Source of the DNA: Rutidosis leptorrhynchoides
Taxonomy: Eukaryota; Streptophyta; Magnoliopsida; Asterales; Asteraceae
NCBI RefSeq assembly: GCF_046630445.1
Contig: NC_092333.1
Span: 719,874,001-719,938,000 of the forward strand
Direction: 5' to 3'
Length of the DNA: 64,000 bases
Position 1 is the first letter of the stretch, and each line of letters opens with the position of its first letter. Made by a program: the position numbers and the translations under genes. Under the pieces are notes generated by a model that ran no database searches, was not told where the DNA came from, and saw only the letters and a list, made by a program, of their open reading frames with translations. Below, piece by piece: positions 1 to 14,335 of the stretch.

Positions 1-226
1 CGCGAACCATTATATGTAAATAGATACATATATACTATAACTTGAAAAGCGTAACAAAGTTTTAATTGCATGATACCGTACATTAAACTTATTGGTTTAT
101 ATATCTATTTAAATATATATGATTTCAAGTTATTTAGTAAACGATAGTAACATTCGATTATTGATTCGATTGATATTTAGATAAGTTAACTAAAACGTTT
201 AAGATGAACCAGTAAAACACTAATTT

Positions 227-325
227 GCTACAGTATTTTCGAATTACTACAGTACCCGAAAAGCTACAGTGTTTTCGAAAATCACTATTTGCTACAGTAA
301 AAAACTTTGCTACAGTAAAACACTA
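227..325. repeat. Short dispersed TGCTACAGT-type repeats in the LTR
   Basis: The words CTACAGTATTTTCG, CTACAGTACCCG, CTACAGTGTTTTCG, GCTACAGTAAAA and GCTACAGTAAAACACT follow one another within about 100 bp. This is a degenerate short tandem array in the U3 part of the LTR. No function can be read from sequence. Confidence 0.6.
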
Positions 326-713
326 TTTCAAAATGAAAATGTATATATGTATATGTATATGTATATACTACGAGACGATGATTTATAGAAGTAAATGACC
401 AAAACACTCGAAAGCTTAAGATATACTTTGAGTGGTGTAATTTATGGATAATTTAAGGCTATATTTTGACAAATGTACGTGTCACGAAACGTAAAATGCA
501 AGTTTTCTAAGCGTACGAAAATGCGTTCGAGAAATCGGAACCGGGACATAAGTCGAGTGACAACGTACGACTTATCGGAACAAAAATTACAAGTTAACTA
601 GGCACGAGAATATAATATAATATATAATTAATTAATATAAATTATATAAATTATATATTTATTTAATACGTCGATGAACTACAAAACAAAAGAATGTGGG
701 CTGGCAAATAGAG

Positions 714-790
714 CCATGCGATCGCATGGCTATATGCCTTGAGTCCCATGCGATCGCATAGGAAGGCTGGACAATTCAGATGCTATAAAA
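714..790 (+). promoter_or_regulatory. LTR promoter module: palindrome pair plus TATA box
   Basis: CCATGCGATCGCATGG (714-729, perfect 16-bp palindrome) is repeated with one mismatch at 746-761 and followed by a TATA box (CTATAAAA, 783-790). The same order (AT-rich block, CGTCGA, palindrome, spacer, palindrome, TATAAA) occurs in the Athila LTR at 47,595-47,671. Promoter function is inferred from the TATA box and its position within an LTR. Confidence 0.6.
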
Positions 791-844
791 CGCGAAGTCT
801 GGTACCAGTTTCATTTGCTAATCTCTCTCGATCTCATCTCTCAA

Positions 845-849
845 TTATA

Positions 850-909
<60 letters not shown>

Positions 910-970
910 GATTATTAAGATTAATATTATTATTATTATTATTAATTATTATTATTAGTATTATTATTAT
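845..970. repeat. (ATT)n microsatellite
   Basis: About 60 bp of pure ATT repeats followed by interrupted copies, just downstream of the LTR promoter module. ATT tracts also occur in the related solo LTR. Confidence 0.9.
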
Positions 971-2947
971 ACATAAAATACTACGACGAAGTCATGAGCG
1001 TGTCACTTTCAAAATGGGTTTTCAAGCGGGATAGAGCTAAGGAAATTATGGCTTATAGCTATGGAGGTTATGGGTAATGTACGTGGGTATTATTGGCAAA
1101 TCAAACCTAGTGTTTATCATCTCTGTTGCGTCTACGTACTTTCCTGCAATATTGAGTCACAATATTGATACGTGAGCATTCATATCTTATCTTTTATATA
1201 TTAATTGTGTATCCATGTCTAGTGCTCGAGTATATATATTTATGCATGCTTGTATGCTAAATTTCGTCGTTAAACAGTTTATGATGAATCACGAATTAAA
1301 TACATATATTACTGATAAAAGGTATATGATATGCATGTTTTTGGAAAGCTGGCGAAAAATCGATAACTTTTCATTTAGATATCGCGTAATTTCGATGAAC
1401 AGAATCAAAAGATATGGTCAACTGAATTATGATTGACGTTAATTGGAATTGCTTTTGAATCTGCAATTAATATTTAAACAACTTGTTTGTAAGATTGATA
1501 AATTGGATTTTTTTGAATATTACCAATCGAGTAAATGAATCCTTATATAATGTACGTCTCGTTTTGTTGAACTATTGTCAAAATTGATCTTTTGAAATGA
1601 CTTTGGATAACTTTTGTATGTCGATCTCGAGCATTAGGATTGTGATACACTATGACCTGACCTAGCTTGATAGACATTTATTGACCAACATATGTTCTCT
1701 AGGTTGAGATCTACGGTTATTTGGTAATCCGAGTTTCGGTCACATTTTGGTGAACAACTTTATATGCTGCTAAGGTGAGTTTTATTTGCTCCATTTTTAA
1801 TTGCTTTTGCAATCTATATTTTTAGGCTGAGAATACATGCACTTTATTTTAAACACAATGGACACAAGTACATACTAAATTCTATACTGAGTTTGAACTG
1901 AAAATCCCTTAGCTTTGGTAACTAGTAACTGCCAGTTATAAGAACTGGTGGGCGCGAATAGTTGTTTATGGATCCATAGGGCTTGATATCCCCGTCCGAG
2001 CTAGAGCGCTAGCCTTTTAACGGACGTATGCTATTTGAGAAGCGTACACGTTGGTTTGCGTGTATTACTAAGATGATTATACAAAGGGTATAAATTATAT
2101 ATACGTTAAGTTTAGTTACCAGGGTGCTCAATCTTGTAGAATATTTTGATAAACGTTTCTGGATGAAACAACTGAAATCTTGTGATCCACCTTTATATAC
2201 AGATTATACGAAACATTAAAACTATGAACTCACCAACCTTTGTGTTGACACTTGTTAGCATGTTTATTCTCAGGTTCCCTAGAAGTCTTCCGCTGTTTGC
2301 TTATATGCTAGACAAGCTATGTGCATGGAGTCTTACATGGCATATTTTTCAAGAAAATGTTGCATTCACCAAATCATCACCATGTATCTTATTTTGACTG
2401 CATTGTCAACGGAAGTACTGTTGTAAACTATTATTTATGGTTATTGTCTATATGTAGAAATCATCAGATGTCGAAAACCTTTGATTTAAATATTCATTTA
2501 TGGTGTGCCTTTTCAAAAGAATGCAATGTTTACAAAACGTATCATATAGAGGTCAAATACCTCGCAATGAAATCGATGAATGACTTGTTCGTCCATATGG
2601 ATTTAGAGCGATCGTCACATTTTCACAGGTACTTGAGTTTGTTTGGTGCTTTCGCAGTGTTAGAAGTGTCTGCATGCATTTGGGCAGATTTTGTTAAACA
2701 ATTTTGAAACATTAAACTTGCATTCTCTTTTTGAATATTTAAACTTGTGGGTTTTGTTGACAATGTTTTAATTTCAACTTTGGTTATTAATATGTTCGGT
2801 TGTTTAAACTACATATTTTGGTATGTTTCATTTTTGGGAAACTTTTGAAATAAAAGAATGCAACGTTATTTATTAAACTCATTTAAGTCCGATCAAGCTG
2901 TAGGACCAAGTGATGGAGCCGTTAAGTGTTTTGACGGGGCCATCACA

Positions 2948-3276
2948 AAAGGTGCGACGCGCCATGTCAAAAAAAATGCCAGAAATCATATCAGACTTTT
3001 GGAAGAATCCCACGTACAATGAATGTCTACCAATATTAATTGATTAAAATAATAATTTTCCTTATATACTAATATGCACCAGATTTTTGATCGTATCCTC
3101 AACAAAATACTCCAAAACTACATTCTTTAGCCTGCATAAAAAAACAATATACTCCAAAACGACATTCGTTAGCCTGCATAAAAAAAACTCCAAGCCAGCG
3201 CACTAATGATATGTTACACCACCTCAAATTTACCAGTTACTAAAAAGTTTCTTACATGGTCTCGTGAACTCGCAGG
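2948..3276. other. Unannotated spacer with a 42-bp tandem duplication
   Basis: No gene seen. A unit starting ATACTCCAAAAC and ending in CCTGCATAAAAAAA occurs twice in tandem (3,107-3,190, period 42 bp). Confidence 0.6.
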
Positions 3277-5133
3277 TATAAAATTGGTTGGTGATCCTTC
3301 CACCATCAAAATTTTATCCATCCACTAGGGGTGTTCACGGTCCGATTTGGTCCGGTTTTGATTAAATCTCAAACCAAACCGGCATCTACGGTTTAAGCAT
3401 ATATCAAACCAGACTAGACCAAGAAAGTCGTCAAACTGGACGGTTTGGTCTGGTTTTGGCCGGTCCGGTTTAACCGGTTTGACGGTTTCAAGTTCCATAA
3501 GTTATTATTATTAAGTTTGTGTACATTTTTCTCCTTTTGTACCTAAAAAGGCAAAACAAACAATGTGAATCCTTCGTAACTGATTCATAAGTTATTATTA
3601 TTAAGTAACATTCTTTGTAGATACATCTTTATTAAGTCTTTACGTCTCCGAATTATATCAGTATACATCCTTTTTAAGTGAATGTGTCATGCATATTATA
3701 TAATTATATTCCTCCTTTATATATAATTACATATTACATATACATCATGCATATCAAATACAAATGCATCTATTTACTACACTCATGAACAAAGCTAAAC
3801 GTGTTTGCATCTGCCATGTACGTATAAATATGTTTATTCAGTAAAGTATATAGTTACATAAAATTAATATCAGTGACGTATATACAATCCGGTCCGGTCC
3901 GGTTTAACCGGCCGGTGGCCTAATGAACTGCAAACCGGACCGAGTTTCGCGGTTTGGAGATCTTAAAACCGGCGACCGGACCGCTAATGTGACGACCCGT
4001 CCTAATCCACCCGGACGAAGTCATCAACATCTGGTCCCATTGCGAGGTACTGACCTAAATATGCCTTGTACGACTTCAAGTAATATCTTTAAAATGAGCA
4101 AAAGCACAGCGGAAGGTTTCTTTCATACCTGAGAATAAACATGCTTAAAAGTGTCAACCAAAAGGTTGGTGAGTTCATAGGTTTATCATAATAATCATTT
4201 CAATATATTAATAGACCACAAGATTTTCGTTTATAAATATATGTACACTCGCAAGTGTATAAAAGTATTCTATAAGTTGTAAGCACCCGGTAACAAGCCT
4301 TAACGTTCATGTTTTACCCTCTGAAGTACACCAGATCAGGTGTGTTTAAAATAACCTCGAAGTACTAAAGCATCCCATAGTCAGGATGGGGTTTGTCAGG
4401 CCCAATAGATCTATCTTTAGGATTCGCGCCTACCGTACATAGACAAGTAGTTTAATGTTACCAAGCTAAAGGGTATATTTCTGGTTTAAACCCACATAGA
4501 ATTAGTTTTAGTACTTGTTCCTATTTCGTAAAACATTTATAAAAACATCGCATGTATTCTCAGTCCCAAAAATATATATAAAAGGGAGCAAATGAAACTT
4601 ACCATACTGTATTTCGTAGTAAAAATACATATAACATAGTTGAACAAGTGTAAGGTTGGCCTCAGATTCATGAACCTATATCATTTATATATATATTATC
4701 ACACATATTAATATTTAAACAAGTTTATGTATTAATTTTAGTAATATTAGTTTAGTTATGTAATAAATATATTTTATATAATTAGTATCTGTTGTAGTAA
4801 TAATGATAATGATAGTAATGATAATAATAGTTTTAATAATTAGGATAGTTTTAATAACAATGATAATCTTAAATAAAAGAAATTGAATATTTTAATAAAA
4901 ATGATATAAATAATAATAATACTAGCAATAATAGTGTTAAAAATAATAATAATGATAATGAAAATGATAATACTTATAATAATAATAAAAAAGAAGATTT
5001 TAATAAAAATACTTTTGTTCATAAAAAAAATATAATTTTAATGATAATGCTAATAATAATACTAACCTTAATATTAATAATAATAATAATAATTAGTACC
5101 TTGGAAGCTTTCCTTAAAAAAATGAAAATAAAC

Positions 5134-5193
5134 TGCCTGAAATGGGACTCGAACCCGCGACCTCTCGCTCAACACAACACACTCCTAACCATG
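5134..5193 (-). other. tRNA-like (A-box/B-box) segment inside the LTR
   Basis: On the minus strand a tRNA-like block contains GGTTAGGAGTG (A-box-like) and GGTTCGAGTCC (5,145-5,155, perfect B-box) inside AGAGGTCGCGGGTTCGAGTCC, then GCAGTTTATTTTC and AT-rich runs. It lacks a full cloverleaf, so it is a tRNA-derived or SINE-head remnant and not a working tRNA gene. Confidence 0.55.
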
Positions 5194-7226
5194 CCTCTAA
5201 TTCTGTCTTTCTGTTTTAAATCCCCTTCAAATTTTTATAACCCGTATTCATTATCAATCATTTTTAACTAAAACTGGGCTTCGGCCCACCACAGTAAACT
5301 GAATCATATCGACCCACTAATTAATCCAAAGGCCCAACAGCAATTATCAGCTTATTTAATCTAGAATTTTAGTCGAACACTAACATGGATCTCGGCCATA
5401 TTTAAATTCATTAAACCCCATTTATTTTGGCTTTACTACCTATGATCCCACCATATTATTTTATGTTCTTTCGTTTGATACGTGGAACCTAAATGGTTTA
5501 TCTAGTCTCCACATCTAATTGGCTTTTGCATTAATCCAAAAGAAATTAAAGGAACGTGTAATAATACATAGAGTCACTAGTCCACTTGCAAAAGAAGTTT
5601 TGTTCTCAATAAATAATTCCAATACTTTAGAAATTGTCGGCCAAGAAGAAAACGAACGTCCTTATCATCATTGTTATAATATAGCCACGTTTTTGAAACA
5701 TATAACACTAGCAACAGAAGGAATTGTGTAGCAGTCGACAATAAAGCAATTGTGGGTCTTACGGCTCCTTTTATGATTAATCAATTAAAACCTCATCATT
5801 CTCTTTTGCATGTTACAGTTGGACACAAGAAAAAAAATAGAACGTATTGTAGCAGTGATGGGGATTGCAGGCAATAAGGGATGTTTGGCTTGTGCTTTGT
5901 CCGAAGAAAGAAAAAAAAAATATAAAGGATCTCAAAATAGGACGGCTACAGTAGTTGTCGATGAGGTTAGTGGTTATGTTTTATCAATGATAAGAAACAG
6001 AAAACCAATGGGTGTAGCAGCGGTTTTAGGGGTGGTTGTTTGGGTTGTTTCCGACAAGAACATAAACAGTAAGAAAGAAAAAAAAAATAGAGTGAAGGTT
6101 ATGGTGGTTTAGTGGTAGTCTTGAAGTGGTGTTTGAAGATTGGTTTTTGTACTCGGATTATAGAAGAGACAAGGGTGGTGGTGTTTCAAAGGTGATGGTG
6201 TGTTCTTGTTGGTTGACGAAACACAAAACGACTAGTTCCATGTGAAATAGGTTTGATGAAAAATGGTGATCGAGTGGTTTCACAAGGTGATGAAGTGGTG
6301 ATGATTTATTTTCGGTTTCAAAATAGAAAAAGGGAGAGATATAATGGTGAAGGAGATGGTGGTGGTTTTTGGTGATTGTTGTGGTGGTTCTTGGTTTGAA
6401 TTGTAGGGTTGGTTTATTGGATGTTTTAAGGGGATTGAGGGGTGATGACCGATGGTTTTGGTGATCGATCATAGATATAGATGGAGGAGAACAAAAATAT
6501 AATAGGAAGGAAAATAATGGATGATGATCTCCACTCTCCCATATATGTATACATATATGTGGTTACAGATATATGAATTTTAATAATTATAATATTAATA
6601 ATAATTAATAATAATAATATAACTATAATCATATTTAATAATACATATGAGTTGGAAAGTTGAGTTGATATGAAACAGATTACATTATTAGTCGACATAA
6701 TTCTCAATCTCGTGATTCTCATTTGTTTTAATCTTACCGACACTTTTCAGGAACTGTGTCAATTGCTAAACAGTTACGGATAAAAGTGTTCCTAAAAATC
6801 CTAAATTCTTAGATTAAGTATATTTAATTATTCCACTCATTAACTTTTTGAAACCTGGTCAAAAAGGTTCAATAATTGTTTATTTTCTGTTCCAATTTAT
6901 ATGTACGGAGTACAATTATTTAAACTTAAAAATGTAAAAATATTTTTAACAAATCTAAAATCTTCGTAATCGATTTACACACAATTTTATCTTAACCTTT
7001 CATAAACATGTACAATATCTATATTAAAACTAACAAAACATCAACCGAGTGTTATCGACGTTTGCCAATTAAGCTCGAAATCATTCATTTTTCATTTACT
7101 CTCTCTATATATAATCAATTTTAAATAACCAGTTTTATCACATAAATATATAATATATATTTTTAAACAAATAGATTAAATATTATTTTCTATATTTCCA
7201 AGTAGTATTTATATACACCTTTATAT

Positions 7227-7402
<176 letters not shown>

Positions 7403-8424
7403 CTATTTACAAATAGTTGTTCGTGAATCGTCGAGAGCAGTCGAAGGTCAATTGAATATACGAAACAGTTCGAAATTTTTGAGATTCAACCTAACAGATT
7501 TCTCTTATCGTGTCAAGAATATTAAATCGTATCGAGAGTTTGGTTCAAAATTAGTCGAAATTTTTCGGGTCGTGACAGTACCTACCCGTTAAAGAAATTT
7601 CGTCCCCGAAATTTGATAGAGGTGGTCATGGCTAACAATAAATATGTTTTCATCACACATACAAGCTAGAAATTCATTTATGTGAAGAGTACGAGTGAAG
7701 CTATCACAAAAGAGTGAAATGAGAAATAAAGATTCGTCTTGACTTTTGGCGTAATCACGGTTGATTTTCGAAATTCAAGGAATTTAAAGAAAATCTTCTA
7801 ATCAGAAAGAAAATGAGATAGCACGACTTATTAGTAAACTGTTGAAATTACGGAAGAACATAAATATCAAAGAAAATATTTCCGTGATATGCTTAGAGCT
7901 TAAGTGGAATGAAAGAGTCGTATAACATGACACATGATGAGGATAGGGTCTGTGAATCATCATCACTTTCCATTAGAAATTTAGCATGACTTACTGTAAT
8001 ATAACCACGTTGGCCTGACGTCATTATATTATACTAACTCATGCTTCAATTCCCAACACTTCTCTAGGAAATCATTCATAATTTTAAACTCGAATTTTAC
8101 AGGAATTTAGAAACTAAAATAGTTTTCTTTATGACGTAACACGGATTGCACGAAGAGATAGATAATTTCGAATAAAGATATTTATGAAGGTATCTTCAGA
8201 AATATCTAAGATATTTATAACGAAAGATACGATGATATCTTAGAATTTAAAATATCTAAGATCAGGAGATGATGAAGAAATTCGTCCACAAGGATTTAGA
8301 GTAAGGAGCAAGATATTCGCTAAAAATCTCATCAGTCTTTTTTTTTCAAAACTCAGAAAACTGATTCATAGGCTAAAGCGCTTTTCAGAAATTTAGATTT
8401 GAAGTTTTATAAATCCAGGAGATA

Positions 8425-8482
<58 letters not shown>

Positions 8483-10226
8483 TTATATATATAATTGTAT
8501 ATATATATATATATATACTTATATATATATAATTGTTGTCGTAGAATCGCTGAGGAATTCGAGATTATCGATTGATACCTCCCCGTATTCGGTATGGTGA
8601 TTATCATTACAAGATGACGATGAGTTCATGATAAGACTCCATTAGATAAATATAGTGATTTGTTGAAGAGATTTAAACTAAGGAGCAACGAGGTTGCTGG
8701 TACGTTTGCTGGTAATATGGTGAAATATAAAAGGTTCCCCTATATCAATGAAAGAGCACGCATATATATCAAGGTGTTAATAAGGTTGTTTCGAACGAAA
8801 AGTCGAAGTTGACTTGCTGGAGCTGTGACAAAATTTGGCTATTTTGAAAAAAATCTGCGAAGTTATTTTGGGTAATAATAACACTAAAGAAATTAGCACA
8901 GCTATGTATTAAACGTTTACTCAGTTTCCGAGGGTTTTTCAAGTGCGTAACTATATGCATCAATCTTTTCTTCCGTAGATGAAGTGCGGTTGGTTCATCC
9001 TCTCGATCGAGGTGTTTTTAAGAATTATGATAGATTTGAATGCTGATTGTAATCGTCGAGATACAAATGAGGTTTAAGATGAAATCAAGTGGCAAACTTG
9101 AAGAATTGTTTAGTTTCATTTGTTATAATCAATATTTTAATTCATTTTAATTGTCCAAAGTTAGCAGTCCAATTGTCCAATTGTCCAATAGTCCAATAAA
9201 TTCATATATAATTTATAATATTCGAATTAATTAATACGTATCGTGACCCGTGTACCGGTCTCAGTATTGATCACAACTCAAACCATATATATATTTTGGA
9301 ATCAACTCCAACCCTGTATAGCCAACTCCAAAATTCACATATAGAGTGTCTATGGTTGTTCCGAAATATATATATAGATGGGTCGATATGATAGGTTGAA
9401 ACCTTGTATACGTGTACCGTTATTTAAAGTGCGTAAAATAAATAAATATATATCATGACCCGTGTACAACGTATTCTCTCAGAATGAATCCAACGTATTG
9501 TGTACATGTGTCCCGATTTAAAGTGCTTAAAAGTAAATAACAGAAATTAAATGACAATAAATAAAATGTAATACGGAATTAACAGTTAGCTGGGAACAGT
9601 TAGCTAGGAACAGTTAGCGTGGATTCTTAACAAAATTCTTTATAATTAATTTGTTTGTTTCTAACACTTTTTATTTTATCCAATGTTTTCTTCGTTATGC
9701 CACTTGTTAGATTTTGATAGATCAAAATTCAAATATGAAATTGATTGAAATTGGTTATTCTGTGGTGAACGGATTTGTATATCGGTGATTGTAAATAGGA
9801 TAGTAATTGACCGTTGAATCAGATTCGAAGAATGTACAGTATAACTTATTAATGTGAAATCTAAATATTCCTCGGGTACTACCTACCCGTTAAAATATTT
9901 TCATCATTAATAGTTTGTACGAAAGAATTTTTAATTACAATCTTTATGAAAATATACTTGCATATATATTTTCTTCGGATGTAATTATGAATTTAATGAG
10001 TCAATAGGATATTAAACTCATTTGATTTATCGTTATTACTAGATTACATGAGATACGTCATGAGGTAGAACGATATGTAGAACGAAGATCATATTCGAAG
10101 TACAGATGGTGATATTGAAGCGTGTGAGGTTGATATCCGAGGTACAGATTGTGATGTTGAGGTTTACGACACGGTTGTGGTTGAGGGTAATAAGGGTACT
10201 GTTGGCGTTGATGATGGTGGTGCTAA

Positions 10227-10622
10227 TTATGCGGCTGGTGCTGCTGCTGGTGTTTGTAACCTTCGAACCATGTTCTCTAAAGCCGTCACGCGAGCACGTA
10301 GTTCGTTAATTTCTGCTAGTACACCGGAATGATTGGCGGTGGGAGCGAGCAAATGAACAAGATTCGAAATATGAGATAGTATATAATCGTGACAAGAGAC
10401 TCTAGAAATAAGAGAGAACATGGTTTCTCGAACAGGTTCGCCGGTAAGTGCTTCAGGTTCATTGTCAAGAGGGCAATTTGGTGGATGAAATGGATCACCT
10501 TCTTCTTGTCTCCAGTGATTTAGTATATTACGAACCCATCCCCAATTCATCCAGAATAGATGATGGGAAATTGGTTGATCCATTCCGGTCACACTGTTGT
10601 CGGAGCTCGAGTGAGAATCCAT
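10227..10622 (-). CDS. Conserved retroelement protein of unknown function (131 aa), gag position
   Basis: I do not recognise the family. The frame is first after the primer-binding site, where gag normally starts. The ATG at 10,622 aligns with the start of the E2 protein (MDS...); the frame is open 65 codons further upstream, but that part is not shared. Conserved features are SHHLFWMNWGWVR, WRQEEGDPFH, EPEALTGEPV, and a C-terminal heptad-like stretch NELRARV..LENMVR..L that could be a short coiled coil. Identity to the E2 copy is about 72% over about 120 residues, with mostly conservative changes. A stop ends E1 after AAAPAA; a Ser/Thr/Pro-rich tail like that of E2 is still visible beyond it. 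A gag-like or accessory role is inference. Confidence 0.65.
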   Translation of the reverse strand: MDSHSSSDNSVTGMDQPISHHLFWMNWGWVRNILNHWRQEEGDPFHPPNCPLDNEPEALTGEPVRETMFSLISRVSCHDYILSHISNLVHLLAPTANHSGVLAEINELRARVTALENMVRRLQTPAAAPAA

Positions 10623-11046
10623 ATCGGAATAGTTGTCGGGATCGGAGGAATTTGAACTAGATGCGGAATCAATCTTGTATAATTGGGGAAATGAATTTTT
10701 AGTATGGAATAGATTATAGAAGTTAGATTTGGTACTCTTCAATACATAATTTACATATGTATATATAATACCAAAATCCCGTAAATTACGGAGAATCTTT
10801 GAAAAGATGTCAACCAAAGTCCAAAGTAACAGATATGCTAAGATATGAATTTTGTCTATACACTATCGATGCACTAAATGCAGTAGGACGTGTCTAGACT
10901 TAAGGATGATAAGCAAGTAATTTTTGACAAGATATGATAAGCAAAACTTTTGACATGCAGACACGGTCGAAGTCCAGACTCACTAATGCATCTAAACAAC
11001 TATCAGTTAGACACACTAATGAAAGACTTGGTTCGCTACGACCACC

Positions 11047-11058
11047 GCTCTGATACCA
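11047..11058 (-). promoter_or_regulatory. Primer-binding site, initiator-Met tRNA type (E1)
   Basis: The minus strand reads TGGTATCAGAGC two bases inside the right LTR, the standard plant iMet complement. It fixes the element's orientation. Confidence 0.92.
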
Positions 11059-11060
11059 CC

Positions 11061-14000
11061 TATGACGACCCGTCCTAATCCACCCAGACGAAGTCATCAA
11101 CATCTGGTCCCATTGCGAGGTACTGACCTAAATATGCCTTATACGACTTCAAGTAATATCTTTAAAATGAGCAAAAGCACAGCGGAAGGTTTCTTTCATA
11201 CCTGAGAATAAACATGCTTAAAAGTGTCAACCAAAAGGTTGGTGAGTTCATAGGTTTATCATAATAATCATTTCAATATATTAATAGACCACAAGATTTT
11301 CGTTTATTAATATATGTACACTCGCAAGTGTATAAAAGTATTCTATAAGTTGTAAGCACCCGGTAACAAGCCTTAACGTTCATGTTTTACCCTCTGAAGT
11401 ACACCAGATCAGGTGTGTTTAAAATAACCTCGAAGTACTAAAGCATCCCATAGTCAGGATGGGGTTTGTCAGGCCCAATAGATCTATCTTTAGGATTCGC
11501 GCCTACCGTACATAGACAAGTAGTTTAATGTTACCAAGCTAAGGGTATATTTCTGGTTTAAACCCACATAGAATTAGTTTTAGTACTTGTGCCTATTTCG
11601 TAAAACATTTATAAAAACATCGCATGTATTCTCAGTCCCAAAAATATATATAAAAGGGAGCAAATGAAACTTACCATACTGTATTTCGTAGTAAAAATAC
11701 ATATAACACCATTGAACAAGTGTAAGGTTGGCCTCAGATTCATGAACCTATATCATTTATATATATATTATCACACATATTAATATTTAAACAAGTTTAT
11801 GTATTAATTTTAGTAATATTAGTTTAGTTATGTAATAAATATATTTTATATAATTAGTATCTGTTGTAGTAATAATGATAATGATAGTAATGATAATAAT
11901 AGTTTTAATAATTAGGATAGTTTTAATAACAATGATAATCTTAAATAAAAGAAATTGAATATTTTAATAAAAATGATATAAATAATAATAATACTAGCAA
12001 TAATAGTGTTAAAAATAATAATAATGATAATGAAAATGATAATACTTATAATAATAATAAAAAAGAAGATTTTAATAAAAATACTTTTGTTCATAAAAAA
12101 AATATAATTTTAATGATAATGCTAATAATAATACTAACCTTAATATTAATAATAATAATAATAATTAGTACCTTGGAAGCTTTCCTTAAAAAAATGAAAA
12201 TAAACTGCCTAAAATGGGACTCGAACCCGCGACCTCTCGCTCAACACAACACACTCCTAACCATGCCTCTAATTCTGTCTTTCTGTTTTAAATCCCCTTC
12301 AAATTTTTATAACCCGTATTCATTATCAATCATTTTTAACTAAAACTGGGCTTCGGCCCACCACAGTAAACTGAATCATATCGACCCACTAATTAATCCA
12401 AAGGCCCAACAGCAATTATCAGCTTATTTAATCTAGAATTTTAGTCGAACACTAACATGGATCTCGGCCATATTTAAATTCATTAAACCCCATTTATTTT
12501 GGCTTTACTACCTATGATCCCACCATATTATTTTATGTTCTTTCGTTTGATACGTGGAACCTAAATGGTTTATCTAGTCTCCACATCTAATTGGCTTTTG
12601 CATTAATCCAAAAGAAATGAAAGGAACGTGTAATAATACATAGAGCCACTAGTCCACTTGCAAAAGAAGTTTTGTTCTCAATAAATAATTCCAATACTTT
12701 AGAAATTGTCGGCCAAGAAGAAAAGAACGTCCTTATCATCATTGTTATAATATAGCCACGTTTTTGAAACATATAACACTAGCAACAGAAGGAATTGTGT
12801 AGCAGTCGACAATAAAGCAATTGTGGGTCTTACGGCTCCTTTTATGATTAATCAATTAAAACCTCATCATTCTCTTTTGCATGTTACAGTTGGACACAAG
12901 AAAAAAAAAATAGAACGTATTGTAGTAGTGATGGGGATTGCAGGCAATAAGGGATGTTTGGCTTGGGTTTTGTCCGAAGAAAGAAAAAAAAAATATAAAG
13001 GATCTCAAAATAGGACGGCTACAGTAGTTGTCGATGAGGTTAGTGGTTATGTTTTATCAATGATAAGAAACAGAAAACCAATGGGTGTAGCAACGGTTTT
13101 AGGGGTGGTTGTTTGGGTTGTTTCCAACAAGAACATAAACAGTAAGAAAGAAAAAAAATAGAGTGAAGGTTATGGTGGTTTAGTGGTAGTCTTGAAGTGG
13201 TGTTTGAAGATTGGTTTTTGTACTCGGATTATAGAAGAGACAAGGGTGGTGGTGTTTCAAAGGTGATGGTGTGTTCTTGTTGGTTGACGAAACACAAAAC
13301 GACTAGTTCCATGTGAAATAGGTTTGATGAAAAATGGTGATCGAGTGGTTTCACAAGGTGATGAAGTGGTGATGATTTATTTCCGGTTTCAAAATAGAAA
13401 AAGGGAGAGATATAATGGTGAAGGAGATGGTGGCGGTTTTTGGTGATTGTTGTGGTGGTTCTTGGTTTGAATTGTAGGGTTGGTTTATTGGATGTTTTAA
13501 GGGGATTGAGGGGTGATGACCGATGGTTTTGGTGATCGATCATAGATATAGATGGAGGAGAACAAAAATATAATAGGAAGGAAAATAATGGATGATGATC
13601 TCCACTCTCCCATATATGTACACATATATGTGGTTACAGATATATGAATTTTAATAATTATAATATTAATAATAATAATAATAATAATATAACTATAATC
13701 ATATTTAATAATACATATGAGTTGGAAAGTTGAGTTGATATGAAATAGATTACATTATTAGTCGACATAATTCTCAATCTCGTGATTCTCATTTGTTTTA
13801 ATCTTACCGACACTTTTCAGGAACTGTGTCCATTGCTAAACAGTTACGGATAAAAGTGTTCCTAAAAAATCCTAAATTCTTAGATTAAGTATATTTAATT
13901 ATTCCATTCATTAACTTTTTGAAACCTGATCAAAAAGGTTCGATAATTGTTTATTTTCTGTTCCAATTTATATGTACGGAGTACAATTATTTAAACTTAA

Positions 14001-14297
14001 AAATGTAAAAATATTTTTAACAAATCTAAAATCTTCGTAATCGATTTACACACAATTTTATCTTAACCTTTCATAAACATGTACAATATCTATATTAAAA
14101 CTAACAAAACATCAACCGAGTGTTATCGACGTTTGCCAATTAAGCTCGAAATCATTCATTTTTCATTTACTCTCTCTATATATAATCAATTTTAAATAAC
14201 CAGTTTTATCACATAAATATATAATATATATTTTTAAACAAATAGATTAAATATTATTTTATATATTTCCAAGTAGTATTTATATACACCTTTATAT

Positions 14298-14335
<38 letters not shown>

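Larger units (their letters stand above)
1..2947 (+). mobile_element. 3' part of a large Gypsy-type LTR (solo LTR or 3' LTR)
   Basis: The stretch from about 1,800 to the end matches, block by block, the right half of the solo LTR at 49,064-52,758. Shared blocks include a CTCACCAACCTTT/TTGACACTT stretch, a TGTTTATTCTCAGG stretch followed by GTCTTCCGCTGT, and CATATAGAGGTCAA before the end. It closes with GACGGGGCCATCACA, comparable to GACGGGTCTTGACA of the solo LTR, so the sense is plus. No primer-binding site follows, which fits a solo LTR or a 3' LTR; the left end lies outside the window. Short frames near 1,215 and 2,182-2,707 sit inside the LTR and are not supported as genes. Confidence 0.75.
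7578..11060 (-). other. E1 interior: non-coding backbone
   Basis: Next to the 3' LTR the minus strand reads GAAATTTCTTTAACGGGTAGG just before the LTR, the purine-rich 3' junction usual in chromoviruses. A block at 7,920-8,130, with GCATGACTTACTGTAATATAA and TGACGTCATTATATTATA, is conserved in E2 at 35,000-35,170. (TA)n tracts lie at 8,426-8,530. Only the frame at 10,227-10,622 is supported as coding. Confidence 0.6.

Noticed and set aside
2182-2707. Overlapping frames that could be a small gene
   Set aside because: They lie in the LTR, and the aligned solo LTR at 52,400-52,700 does not keep the frames.
5134-5193. A functional tRNA gene
   Set aside because: The B-box and A-box words are good, but no complete acceptor stem or anticodon arm can be drawn.
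4840-6743. Several frames of 60-105 codons in the E1 LTR, repeated at 11,912-13,543
   Set aside because: Their duplication only reflects the two LTRs. They are low-complexity (Ile/Asn or His/Pro-rich), overlap on both strands and match no domain I know.
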